DNA of 64,000 bases from Gracilaria domingensis (taxonomy: Eukaryota > Rhodophyta > Florideophyceae > Gracilariales > Gracilariaceae): the NCBI GenBank assembly GCA_022539475.1, contig VCMS01000064.1, forward strand, positions 1 through 64,000. The letters are read 5' to 3'. The position numbers and the translations under genes are program-made. A model generated the notes under the pieces. That model was not told where the DNA came from, made no database searches, and saw only the letters and a list, made by a program, of their open reading frames with translations. Below, one piece after another: positions 40,470-51,113 of this stretch. The first letter of the stretch is position 1, and each line of letters starts with the position of its first letter.

Positions 40470-41192
40470 TTACCGAGCACAGTATACAGCGGGACTGACT
40501 GGGGGTGCTTCCAAGGACTTTGACTTCCTTCGTTCAACCAGCACGTCTATATTTGAAACTATCTCAGTTACTGTTAGCTTTCCGCTAAGTACGGCTCCTT
40601 CCATTGAGGCAAGGTACATTTGCTGGGTGAAGCCAACCGCTGCGGCCGGCGTGCGGAACAGAAAGAACGTGAGCAGCAGCAGCGTCACACTATAGATCAG
40701 CGGTTCGTGTAGAGCCTCACGCGCGCTTCCCTCTCTCGACAACGCGCACGCCAACGCGCTTCGCGCGGAGGTGGCAGACAAAAAGCCTGACACTACAGGC
40801 ACAGCGGGGAACAACAGCGGCACGCAGGCGGCACACAGACGCAGGTCGGTGGTCGCGCTATACAGCGGCCACAACACAAGGAAAGCCGGCCCGCAACTGA
40901 TTTGGATGATCTTCCTCGTCGTGCGCGAGAAAACCAGCCCAAGCGCTGTTACCCGTTGCCAGACGCCCAGCCAAAGCGTGAAGGCGCCGACGATCGCCAG
41001 CGTGAGCTGCGCGTCGCACGACGCGTCAGCGAGCGCCGGCAGCATGAGCGCGCGCTTCGCGCCGCGCTGCAGGCAGGCGCGGCTTGCGGGGCGGCGGGGA
41101 ATGAGCGCGATGCGATGGACAGCGTGCGTGGCGGCGTGGAAACAGCCGGTCTGAAACGACGGAAGCGGCGAGAGGAAGCACGTCGCCCTCAT
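40470..41192 (-). pseudogene. Phytol/farnesol kinase-like (VTE5 type), C-terminus lost
   Basis: I take ATG 41192 as the start; an open frame extends 31 codons further. The first 60 residues are Arg/Ala/Ser-rich with few acidic residues, like a plastid transit peptide. The conserved family core follows: SRTTRKIIQISCGPAFLVLWPLYS, hydrophobic helices, LSREGSAREALHEPLIYS and a helix ending FFLFRTPAAAV. In intact VTE5/DGK1-type kinases a Gly-Asp-rich GGDG segment and more membrane helices come next. Here the text turns unrelated and stops, so the nucleotide-binding part is missing. The intact enzyme phosphorylates phytol for tocopherol recycling in plastid envelopes. Probably inactive. Confidence 0.55.
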
Positions 41193-41499
41193 GGCGGACG
41201 GCCGCGCGCACACCGTGAGGGTGCGACGCGGCGCGCGACAGCGGCGCGGCGTCGGCAGATGTTGGCGGACTGCGGAGGTCAGCACCTGAATCGGCAGCTG
41301 CGATCATTGCCAATATTCAGCTGGAGGAGGCGTCGCGACTCGCCTCCGTGCCAAGTGGGCCACAGGCTGGGGCCGCTACCGCTCTGTATGCCTGCGCGAA
41401 TACACGCGTCACGTGCCACGTGCACGGCGGCGTCGTCGGTGAGAGTCTTTCATACCGCGTCCTGTGCTGCGCGGTCTTCTTCGACGAGTTGGGCGGCGC

Positions 41500-42475
41500 G
41501 CGATGCAGTCGGATGGCGCCGACGGCGTGTTTCTCGCCGGATTGTCGCTTGCCAGCGACGGGTTCTGGCCATACAACCGTCAGATTGTGGAATGCGGAGG
41601 CGCAGTTGCCGAAGCTTTCCTTGGTCGGTCATCGCGATTGAGTGCTGGCGTTGGCATTTTCTACAGAGGGGAGTCGATTGGATTCTGCTTCGAAGGACGG
41701 TCGGGTATGGATCTGAGACGTTGAGAAAGGAACTGGTGAGAGCTTGGCTTCCCATCGCAAATGGGTGACGGATTTGGGTTTGAAGCCGTATCATTTGGAT
41801 GAACGATGTTGTTTGGTGGTGTCTGCTTCGAAGGATGCTACGCTGAAGATTTGGAACGTGGCTAGCATGAGCGCGGTCAGGATGCTCGCGCGACATAGAG
41901 CTGCAGTCACGACTGCCGTGTGGAGTGGAGACGGTTTTATCTATTCTGCTTCTCAGGATCGTAGTATAAAGATCTAGAATGCTGATAATGGCTTATCATT
42001 GTCGACTATAAATGCACATGCTCACTGGGTGAATTCCATCACGCTTTCTACCGACTACGTGCTCAAGTGCGGTGCGTTTGCATCTCTGGACGAGCAGAAC
42101 GGATACATGCCGGTCAAGTGGTCGCGAGAAGAGGCGTTGGAGCGCTATGAAAAGGTGAAACGGCAAAGTACGGGCGGGAGGGAACTTATGGTGAGTGGGT
42201 CCGATAATTTCACTTTGATGCTGTGGGAAGAAGTTTGGAAACGCATCTAGGGCATACAGCCCATTTCGCGCATGACCGGCCATCAGCAGCTGGTCAAATG
42301 CAGGGCGTTCAGTCCGGATGGGCGGTATATCGCGTCGGCCAGTTTTGACAAGAATGTAAGACTTTGGGATGGCAAGCTGGCAAGTTTTGCTTCACGTTCC
42401 GCGGACATGTTGCGGCCGTTTACCGAGTGGTTTGAGAAGATATTAATCCTGCGCAGTTTTTTGTTCGTTTAAGAG
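41500..42475 (+). pseudogene. NLE1: Notchless-type WD40 protein (NLE1/Rsa4), broken
   Basis: Successive WD40 blades match Notchless: GSGHTTVRLWNAE, SASKDGRVWI, ASKDATLKIWNV, SASQDRSIKI, AHWVNSITLSTDYVLKCGAF, then VSGSDNFTLMLW and [35 protein letters not shown]. The TLSTDY-LK-GAF insertion and GSD-FTL-LW are hallmarks of this family, which remodels pre-60S ribosomes. Stops interrupt at 41714 (TGA), 41975 (TAG), 42248 (TAG) and 42433 (TGA), at least three of them where Trp is expected, and the register changes near 41640 and 42385. The final blades are gone and the N-terminal NLE domain is unrecognisable. A functional copy must exist elsewhere in such a genome. Confidence 0.8.
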
Positions 42476-43283
42476 ATGGAGATGAGATAAAATGTGTATG
42501 GTGTACTATAATGTGCGCCAGGAGGCCTAGATGAGTTGCAAGAGAAGCTTATGGTCCTTAGAAACGTGATAGACCTGATGGAGAAGGCGGTGAAAGTGTT
42601 CTGCACAAGACAAGGATTGGTGGAGGAAAGGATGTTGAAATCGGATGTAGAAGGAAGGACAGAGATGGGAAGTATGGGAAGGGTTGCGGCACAGAAGGAG
42701 TCCTTTTTGACACCGAAGGCGAAGGCTGGTAGGTTCGGGCACCGGAAGAGCCGTCTGACGAAGAGGCGTAAGGAGAAGAGGATGGTGATGAAAGAGGTGC
42801 CACAGGAGGCAATCGGGGCTCCGGTCTTGACTGGGTTTTAACGTAGGGCGTGGCACTGCGAACGGCCGAACGAAATCTGGCGGCGCATAAGGAGAGAAGG
42901 ATGGGGAGGAATGGGAAGCTGTTTTTGGGCGACGCGGGTGTACGGGATTGGGGAGGGTTGCTACCCGTACTTCTACAGAAAAGCTTTTGGGGAGACGGAG
43001 AGGAAGGATCCGAACGCAGGATCGGCGAAAAATGAGTAAAGAGTGATTGCGGTTTGGATGGGAAGGAACGTTGGGATGATTGAGGTGGGATGAGTTGTGA
43101 TTTTTATCGCAACTCAGAGGAAAATGGAAACGCAAACTAGCACGAGTGCAGTTTTGAGAGACGGTCGCGGAAAAGAGTGAATGGGGTGGTGCGGCGAAGT
43201 AGAACCTCTACAAAAACTAGGGGACCCAAGAATTAAACTGCGCCATATGGAATTTAATATTCCAAAATTTCTTAATTTTTTGA
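42476..43283. other. Spacer, no supported gene
   Basis: A minus-strand frame of 202 codons (42527-43135) and a plus-strand one of 101 codons (42536-42841) overlap each other. The first is a Pro/Ser/His/Leu-rich shadow-like text without motifs. Neither is convincing. Confidence 0.4.
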
Positions 43284-43928
43284 GTGCCAGCCTCTGCCAC
43301 CCCCTCGCGCGCCCCAAATAGCCCAAAAACTAGCTTAGTTTCCAAAGCGAACAGACTATATTCCACTTTGCAGAACACAGACGGTGCAAAAGCAATCAAG
43401 GCCTTCGGGATTGACTTCGTATGTCTGGGTCATGGGGCCTTGACGCAGCAATGCATTCATGCTTTTAAGATTATTTCCGGGTCTGTCGAAGAACGTGATT
43501 CTTTATTGGGAGAACTTCTCCGGTATGGTGTTGACGGATCCTCTCTTATAACCCCATTGAGGCGCTACCACCCTTCGCTAATTTGGGGTCAGCTTCGTTG
43601 TGAATACCAAGGTCTCGGACATGTAATAGTGGATTTATTTCGGGCTCTGGCCTCTACTGCGGGCGTAGAGCGAAACCATAAGGTTGGAAAACGAGTGTTG
43701 TCCAATCGTCGTTGTCGTATGGGGGACCCAAGTGTGGAACGTCAGGTTTCTATCTCGCACAATATGATTCAATTGCGCAAAGTGGTTCCCTCCGGTGCGC
43801 AAAGAAAGCTCGCCTCTCTTTTCGCAGACACAATGGAAGAGGTTAGCACTGGTTCTGATGCTACGTCATTACTTGACGAGCTTCTGATTAGTGAAAAAAA
43901 TGAAATGAAGAACTACCTACTTTACTGA
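43284..43928 (+). pseudogene. hAT transposase C-terminal fragment
   Basis: The frame lacks an ATG and ends at 43928. Near its middle it has the hAT dimerisation signature: DLFRALASTAGVERN followed by a basic stretch and SNRRCRMGDPSVERQVSISHN. The N-terminal transposase core (finger and RNase H fold) is absent upstream. Such C-terminal domains drive dimerisation and complete the active site. It is a truncated relic, not obviously the missing end of either of the other two hAT copies. Confidence 0.55.
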
Positions 43929-44868
43929 CCCCCATCTTGGATGTTACGAACGCTGAGGAGATTCCGGACTTCTTTCTGTTCTCGGAATGAAAACAGTCTT
44001 TGATAGCATGGGAGGGAAAAGTGACATACTAGAAATCACCATTGAACGCATCATGATAAACCCCGTTCCCATATCTCCAGCTGTGTCGTGCATATCTTCA
44101 GTCTTCAATTAACAATCACATCTCGTGCACAATAAAAGTTTCCATGTCGCGTGTATGCCTTAATGCAGATCATCTACGCTGCGAAATTTGTCGACAATGT
44201 TTTACAAGTTAGCATTTTTATACAAGGCTACCCTGCAAAGAGCCAAAAGCGACCCACTGCAGTAAAAGCATTTCCAAGATTAGACACTCATCCAGGCTTC
44301 ACGACGCCATCTACGTCAAATACCTCCACCAAAGTTTGGTCTGAATGCGACGCACGATCCTATCATTATAAACGACGTTCGTAAAAAACAGAAGCCGTTG
44401 ACCTGGTTGTACTCCGATCTATGCGTCGTATGATCCTGGCATCACCAGAAAGATATGCGACAAACCAACAACCTTCATTGTTTGTGCGGGTTTCAAAGCT
44501 TGTCGAGAAAGTAGCTCACTTGACTAATACTATTATCAAGTATCCTTGACAGCAATTCTCTTGTCAAACACACCCAATGCACATTGTACTGTCAGCGTCT
44601 CCTCCTTGTCGCCACCGAAAATATGCTGCGCGTACATACCCTTTTCATCCTACGTCACAATACCATCCGAGAGCGTCGTTGTCCCCAATTGTCATTAAAC
44701 CTGTTTTGCAATTGATGTTGCGCGCCTTCCATGATGTTTTGCTTTCAAACACTCGTTTGCCGGTACGGGCCAGAGTCTGTAGCACTTTCACCGGCGCGAA
44801 TTTTCTTGCGAAAGGCGTCCCGCCAACCCTCTGCGGACATGAGGGATGAGAGGTCAAAGCACATCGGA

Positions 44869-44901
44869 CTTGGAGAATGGCTGGTACTGCCACTCTCCAA
44901 G
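44869..44901. repeat. Hairpin with 8-bp outer and inner TGGC/GCCA arms
   Basis: CTTGGAGA at 44869 pairs with TCTCCAAG ending at 44901, and an inner TGGC..GCCA also pairs. Confidence 0.6.
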
Positions 44902-44934
44902 CCCGCTAATTTGTGCGTAATGCCTCGTGGGACG

Positions 44935-44965
44935 TTGGGCGTGAACCGATACGGTTCACGCCCAA
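44935..44965. repeat. Perfect 13-bp hairpin, 5-nt loop
   Basis: TTGGGCGTGAACC at 44935-44947 is followed by GATAC and its exact complement at 44953-44965. Confidence 0.8.
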
Positions 44966-45142
44966 AGTCCTCATCACCTTTCACGCTGTGGAGAGATGCG
45001 GTCGGATGACCACGATAAAGGGACTGTCATTATGAGTTTGTGGACACGCGTGAGTAAACGTGTACATTTTGCCAACGTTCTTTACTCTGGAAGTTGAAAG
45101 TGTACGTTTTAAAAACGTTTGAAAACGGCATATTTTGAAACG

Positions 45143-46378
45143 CTATTTTTCGAACCTTTCCCTATCATATTGTCCAGCTGAGAACCTGTTGTTGGTTTCA
45201 ACTTCATTCGTTTCAGCGTTTGATTCATGCATGGCAACATCCTTTGTTCTCGGTGTACTCTCCTCGCACGTGGGGTTTGCGTATTCAGCATCCTGAGAAA
45301 CGTCCATGAGCGCGTGGTGAGCCGCTCCGTTGATACTTTCAGACGAGAAAAGTTGGCATGCTTCAGGCTCGATAACCTTATCTGGCCTTTCCAAAAGCCT
45401 TGCATCCGCTTTTCTTTGATCTGCGTTACATTGCAGTCTTTCGCGCGGTTCTCGAGAGCTGGTTGTTTGCTTCTGCGTTTTCAAGCGCTGTTGCTCTTCA
45501 CGAGATTATTGCTGTTGTTTCTTTTCTTCAAGAATCGCAATCTCCCTTCGAAGCTGCTCCATTTCCCGCAGTCGTTCCTGCTCAGTCGTTTGCGTCGCCT
45601 CCTCAGGGGAGGCTTTGCACACTGGAATCTCACCTGCCTCGACCTTTCTCGTCGTACCATCAAGTTCATATTTATCTTCTTCCAAGTAAGAAAGGGGAAG
45701 TATCGTATTGCCGTACCAAGGTTGTCGCCTCACCATTGCTTCCGCCGGTATTTCACTCCAGAACGTAACGATAGCAATCAACTGCGTTCCACTTGGAACA
45801 CGGCGTTCGGCTAGTTCCACGACATAAATGCTGTCGTAATACTTCTCCGACACACGCTTCATTTGCCAGCCTGTGCGAATTCTCCTCGGAACATAGGAAC
45901 AAAGCACCCTCGCAGTTAGCTGCTTTGCCGGTATCAGCTCATGGCTTTTTTTGGGCTTTCGAATCCCGTAGGGCTCATAAAACTGCACATCCAGATACTT
46001 TCTATCGTATCTGCGCCCCCTTCTGTGCGCGCCAGGAGCTTGTACGTCGGACTTGAATGTGACAACTGCGGTGCGGCGGTTGGAGTTCCTTTGCGTAGAA
46101 CCCCTTAAGCTTACGTTGGTCACATTTACACGCAGCCGCTCAAAATGCTGGATCAATGAGCGTGTGGAGAATAGAGACAATGGGACCAATCTGATGAACA
46201 CAGCCACAAGATCACCATTGAACTCAGTTGCCTTGTTCTTTCCAACATCGTCAATTTTTCCAGGCCCTTCCCTATAAGAAATTTTTTCAAAATTGTGAAC
46301 GTAACATGAAGGCAATCGGATGTTGCAGACCCTCACATTACATTCATTAATCCTTCCACGCCACCTCCATTTTGGCAC
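45143..46378 (-). pseudogene. Unknown gene with an in-frame stop
   Basis: Two frames in one register (45506-46378, 290 codons; 45143-45484) are separated by a TAA at 45506-45508 inside a Gln/Glu-rich coiled-coil stretch (ILEEKKQQQ then SREEQQRLK), consistent with a Gln codon turned to stop. Upstream is a globular-looking part (YDSIYVVELAERRVPSGTQL, TFWSEIPAEAMV). No ATG heads the frame, and its first 110 bases overlap a candidate transposable element starting at 46270. The family is not recognised. Rough size without the stop would be about 410 residues. Confidence 0.4.
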
Positions 46379-46662
46379 GGTGCATATTAAATTATCAATT
46401 TTTTCAATTTTGTGAATGTCATATGAGGGTGTGCTGAGGTTGTTCTTATTGCATGATAGGCTGCTCTGAGTGCGTTATGACACTTACACTATCCTTTCCC
46501 ACTCTTCCTACACTCACGGCACACTCCCTTTTGGCACCCTAAATGAGGTCATACGAGGCGATTTTAATCCTCGTTTCCACCACATAGTGCGCTCCTATTT
46601 TTGAAAAACCATCCAATTTACATCCGCGCGTGATCCGCAAGCCGCAAAAATTTCTTATAGGG
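46270..46662. mobile_element. Candidate MITE bounded by 17-bp inverted repeats
   Basis: CCCTATAAGAAATTTTT at 46270-46286 is repeated exactly inverted at 46646-46662. The 393-bp interior also holds two related subterminal stretches (around 46278 and 46395: TTTTTTCAA.TTGTGAA.GT.A.ATGA). I could not define a clean target-site duplication. Confidence 0.5.
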
Positions 46663-49217
46663 CTTCTCGATTGTAGATTAGCTCGATGTTGTCAGCAAAC
46701 GGGTCTCCCAGTTGCTCATGGTTTACAGAACTAGAGACGTGCTAGTGTCCCCCTGACATTTCTTTACGATGGGAATGAACAACAGGGGGAGGAAGTAAAA
46801 CACCGTCTCGATGCTCCAGACGTTGCTGGTAGCAAAAGCAGAGTTGTTGCGACCGGTGAAAGCCGGAAGAAACGCGCAAGTTGATAGCGAATGGAATCGA
46901 CGTTCGCTGTGCAAGCAGCGCGTGGGAACTGACAATCCACCCATGGGATATGTTGGGGTTGGCATAAACTTTATCTTCCCGTTGGTTGTATGACGGGTTG
47001 CAGAACTTGGAATTCATTGTTTGTCTTCACGGGGATGATAGGGATAGGGTTGTTGCGACGTGACTTCAGATTGCAGTTGTAGAGTCTGAAGACTTACCTA
47101 ACTAATTATCATTTACCCTTGTAGAATTGTCAATTCTTGCTTGTAATCTGAACAAACCTAGACGGAACGCAGGACTTTCTGCGGTCCTCAGGGGCAACGC
47201 AGATGTCCGGCCGGACGGGATAGATACTGTATGAGAGCCATACTACTGTCCAAAAAAGGTCAATTTTGGAAAGGGGTAATTATGGACACCGTCCTTGTTC
47301 TTGTCATAACTTTCTTGAACTTTCTCTTTGCTTCTATTTCTTGCGCTATCTAGCTGCTCTTTCAAAAGACAAAGCTAATGAGACCAAAATGTATGGCCAT
47401 AATCTGCACTAAGTCACAGCAGAGCCGTTTCGTTTGACTTTATAATGAATAAATCTACCATGATGATAGCTTTCTTCATCAAACCTTCTCAGTTTATCAT
47501 CCTTATTGCGTCTGCTTTGCATGCGTTTACCTCTGTCAGCGTATTCTAGATCCTTTACAAAGCGTCAGGTATTCAAAAGCGCGCGGCGACCACGACCAAA
47601 CGCTCAACATGAAAGCAAAAAGCAGTCACAGTGCATTCTCATCATCTGAACCCTCTTCTATGCACATCAGCTTTACGTCTTCCATACAGAATTTTACCTA
47701 CCGAGAAGTGGAAAGAGCATATCAGCACAAATACAGAGGCTTCTATTCAGAAGTATGACATCAATTGGTACCTCCCAACGATCGATGTATCAAAAAATTA
47801 AAGAATTCGCGTACAATACTCACAATTGTGATAAAAGCTCAACGTTAGTGAGGTATTTTATCCAACTTTACAGCGCTGAGGACATTAAAAGCCAGTGAAA
47901 GTCATTAGTGTTTGATTTCAGAGCTTTACGAAAAGAAGAGAACATAGCAAAGTTACCGACACACTTGGAGATATGGAAGAACGGACAGAATATCAATGAA
48001 TAGCAAATAAAGGGAACAAGGTTCGTAGAACAGCAGCTAGAAAGCAGTAGAAGAGCATCAGAAACTATTATTTGCAAAGGAATAGCATGAAAAGTACGCC
48101 AATAAGCTTGTAATAAAGAAACAAAAAGAACTACCTGAAGTGCTTTTTCCAGACGTTTGTAGCGTTTTTGTGCACAATCTACGGCAAGAAACGCGCAAAA
48201 AAGGTCATCAAAAACAGACAAACATAGTGAATAGCTATTATGTTTCTATTAATGCTTATTACGAAGTGTTAAGTCGAACCCTTGATGTCGTTTATCGGGT
48301 TTTCAAGTTTGTCCACAATTAACCTGTGTTTTCTCTGACGTTGGTTTAGGATGAAGACTACCATATGAGAATTTGGGTAGAGACGTACAGTCAGAACTGG
48401 CACCGAAGAGCATTTCTAGATGCAATAGATCGCGCTAGAGCGATTGCACAAACTTTTGAGAGCCAAAAAAGAACAGTTTTGGGATATTCAAAGATTGGTG
48501 AAATGTGTCCAAAATTAGCCTTTTTTGAAAGGTACCGCCAGAGTCCGATCCAGATATCGTGATGCACATTTCTCAACTCTTTGAGTTTTTCGGATTTTCA
48601 CCTTCCTCTGGCGTATCTCGCCCGTATGTCATCGACTCGATGGCCTAGAGGCGAATCAGGGCTCGGCTTCCTGCGCGGGGTTCCGGGGAGATTTTGAAAT
48701 AAACAGCACCCATTTTGAACGACGGAAAGCATGGCCGTTTGGGAAGAGGTTCTCGAATCCCGCGCCGAGAAGAAAGTGTAGTCACAAGGGAGAGAGGCTC
48801 TCTCCCTTCTCCCCCTCCGTTCCCCTCCCACGCTCGCGGACACCTACATCAAGTTCTACACGACAAAAGCTACGATATGGAAGGTGATGCATCTAAATCA
48901 TCTAAATCTGACGCAAGTAGCTCATCAAGCGGACAAAAGCAGAAAAAAAACTCCAAACCCAGCAGCTTCCTGTGCCACAAGTACCAGCAAATAAGTTAGT
49001 TACAGGTGCAAGGAGTGTATTCTTCGAATGCCGGATCCCCTTACGCGGGGTGCCGTAATGAAGATGGTTGATCGCATTTATCTGGACCATCATATAAACA
49101 CTAGGGATCATCACCCCTTCTATAAGAAGCTTAAGTAAGGGATAATAGAGACAATCATGGACGCCGAAGCCACATTCTGTTGAACAATCGCAAAGCGCGG
49201 CATGCTTCCTCCAGGCT
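46663..49217. other. 2.5 kb without a supported gene
   Basis: The stretch 47.2-48.6 kb is AT-richer than the rest. The longest frames are a 117-codon minus-strand one (47868-48221, hydrophobic text) and a 94-codon plus-strand one (48715-48999, ending in a Ser/Lys-rich tail); neither has a motif. The latter might be a first exon, but I found no continuation. No RNA gene was recognised. Confidence 0.45.
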
Positions 49218-50615
49218 TTATTCGGATTCTGGAAATTCGGCGTTTTCAGCTTCCTCCAACCGTAACACAAGCACTGCAAATAGATGACTCATGTGGCCTG
49301 GAGACCATAGCTCTTCGAGCTCTCGCGTTGTCGCACCTGTGTTTGCACTCCATTCTCTCATATACTGCTTCTCGTCTATGTTTGACATCTCGCATGCGAA
49401 CGGATGGCTAATGTAGCTTTCCACAAAATCAAAGAACATGTACTTTCCTGCATCATCATTCCAGTAAATGTTAGAACGAAACAGGTCATTGTGCGTCACG
49501 GTTGCTGCCAGTTGCAGTACTGTCTCTAGCTTTGCTAATTCCTTCTCAATCTGTTCTCTGCTGTTTCGGAAGAATTGCACCTCCATCCTAGCCCTTTCGT
49601 CGAATTTGTCCAGCACACCAAAAACAAAACAGCTACCCAATCGCTCCAAATGCTCCAGTAGTTTAGAGTATCTCATGTCTGGAAACCCAGCGGCAATGAG
49701 TTCTTCTATCCTGTTCATTGCATCCAGTTGTAGATGTGCGTAGTTCCTGATAGAGAGAAGTTTCTCTTCTTCGCATAGGTCTCATGGGTCTACAATTGCA
49801 CCGTAGTCAGCTGTGAGTAGGAGCTGTCTTTCGGCATTCACCGCAACCAAAGATTTTACATGCAACGGTGAAAAAGTAGCAAGCGCTCTCGTAAAGAAAG
49901 CGTCGTTGCTAACAGCACTAGTACATTTGAGGAAAAGACGCCCTCTGGTGGTTTGCGCTTCCCAAATTACACCAAGATGCGAGGATCGCAGTTGATTGAT
50001 GTCATCGGTAAGCGAAGCCTCACAAACTGTTGACAGTTGGTGTTTCATCCACGACATGGCCATGTTAAACCATTCCTAACGCTGCCATGAAAGTCGATTT
50101 TCTGGTTCAATCCCGGCCGAAATGCACTTCATCTCGTTCACAATTGACGTTTGCGCTTCATCTATCATATGAAACACGTTTGCTTCCTCTATTGGAATCC
50201 AGCGCAGCACTTGTTCATCTTTGGAGGAGAAAACGCCGTCATAATTTGCAGAAACTTTGTCCGTGAACTGTAGGAGTATCACAACCTTTTCGTATTCTCG
50301 CTCTTCGAGGTCGACCACCACAGTTTTCACTCTTCTCCACAGCTGGCGCAGGAAAACGAGTGGAGAGTCGCTGCCGATCATATCCTGCACTTTTGGTAAG
50401 ATATACACAGGTCGAAACGCAGTTGGGAAATCTACACGAGAATACAGACAACGAGGAAGTACACGTCTGCTTTCTTCCTGCTTGATGAAGACTTTCTTGT
50501 ACTTGAGCGACACAACTAAGGCCTGAAGCTCCTGAAAATCGTTCGTAATGCAAGTGTCCCATGACCATTCGTCCCGCTTCAGTTGCGTCGGATCCACGCT
50601 CGCGAAGTCGGCCAT
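49218..50615 (-). pseudogene. APH-type phosphotransferase with N-terminal extra domain, two in-frame stops
   Basis: Three pieces share one register from ATG 50615 to 49218, interrupted by TAG at 50076 and TGA at 49782. The C-terminal piece has the aminoglycoside/choline-kinase signature THNDLFRSNIYW (catalytic loop) and YMFFDFVE (metal-binding Asp). The middle has GRLFLKCTSAVSNDAFFTRALATF-type text, where a nucleotide-binding lobe is expected. The first 170 residues form a separate domain, as in certain bacterial two-domain APH proteins with a Nudix-like front (LPRCLYSRVD, LRWIPIEEA). Substrate unknown. The stops suggest a recent pseudogene. RNase H1 starts divergently 0.5 kb away. Bacterial origin is possible but unproven. 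Confidence 0.6.
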
Positions 50616-51113
50616 AACGGAGATTGGGGTCGGGGATGACGTGGCGTAAAGAGTCGCCGTGAGATTCGCAAGTTCCGAGATCCAAGGTAGACGGCGTCTA
50701 AAATCATCTTGAAGTGGCCCGATAAAGTGTTCGCCTTTTTAGTGAGAGAGCGGTTCTTTCAGAAGCGCTCCGCAGCTAGTTCTAGTTAAGCTAGGGCGCC
50801 CATAAATGAGAGAGAGAGAGAGACGGCGTCTACCTTCGAGGGCTAGTTGAGCACTAATTACATTCAATGAATGAATGTAATTAGTGCTGAACTAGCCCTA
50901 GCCTGAAGTTAGTGCACAGCCACCGAGCGGTCGACAAGCGCACCCACAACGTGGCCCTGGCCCCAGGTGGCCTGCGCGGCGGAAATATCGATTCAATGCT
51001 CTCGGCACCCGCCCGTTCCGCAGACACGCCGTGCCGACCAAACCGTCCACACCGAACAGCTAACCCCGCGCACGTCCAAGAGAGCGCCCTCCAAAATATC
51101 GTTCAAACATCCT
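50616..51113. promoter_or_regulatory. Divergent upstream region of RNase H1 and the APH relic
   Basis: About 500 bp that hold a (GA)n microsatellite at 50809-50823, a 61-bp hairpin at 50839-50899 and a CATAAATG that could be a weak TATA-like site near 50802. No gene is seen inside. Confidence 0.4.
50839..50899. repeat. 27-bp-arm hairpin upstream of RNase H1
   Basis: The left arm 50839-50865 pairs with 50873-50899 at 26 of 27 positions around AATGAAT. Confidence 0.8.

Larger units (their letters stand above)
43929..45142. other. Spacer with two hairpins, no supported gene
   Basis: Only short frames occur. Hairpins at 44869-44901 and 44935-44965 are described separately. Near 45050-45130 AAACGT-type motifs recur (AAACGTGTACATTTT, GTGTACGTTTTAAAAACGTTTG). 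Confidence 0.4.

Noticed and set aside
40902-41768. 288-codon plus-strand Arg/Ala-rich protein
   Set aside because: It is antisense to the phytol kinase core and out of frame with the Notchless blades; a GC-rich shadow.
42527-43135. 202-codon minus-strand protein gene
   Set aside because: Pro/Ser/His-rich text typical of a shadow frame, with no motif and an equally open opposite frame.
29600-43928. One hAT element split by a 12-kb insertion (core at 29.6 kb, C-terminus at 43.3 kb)
   Set aside because: No matching junctions or target duplication were seen, and the pieces show no overlapping sequence to prove they belong together.
26367-50615. Stop-codon reassignment
   Set aside because: TAA, TAG and TGA all appear as internal stops, and all three also end intact genes (RPC3 TAA, ABCB TAG, RNase H1 and trpD TGA).
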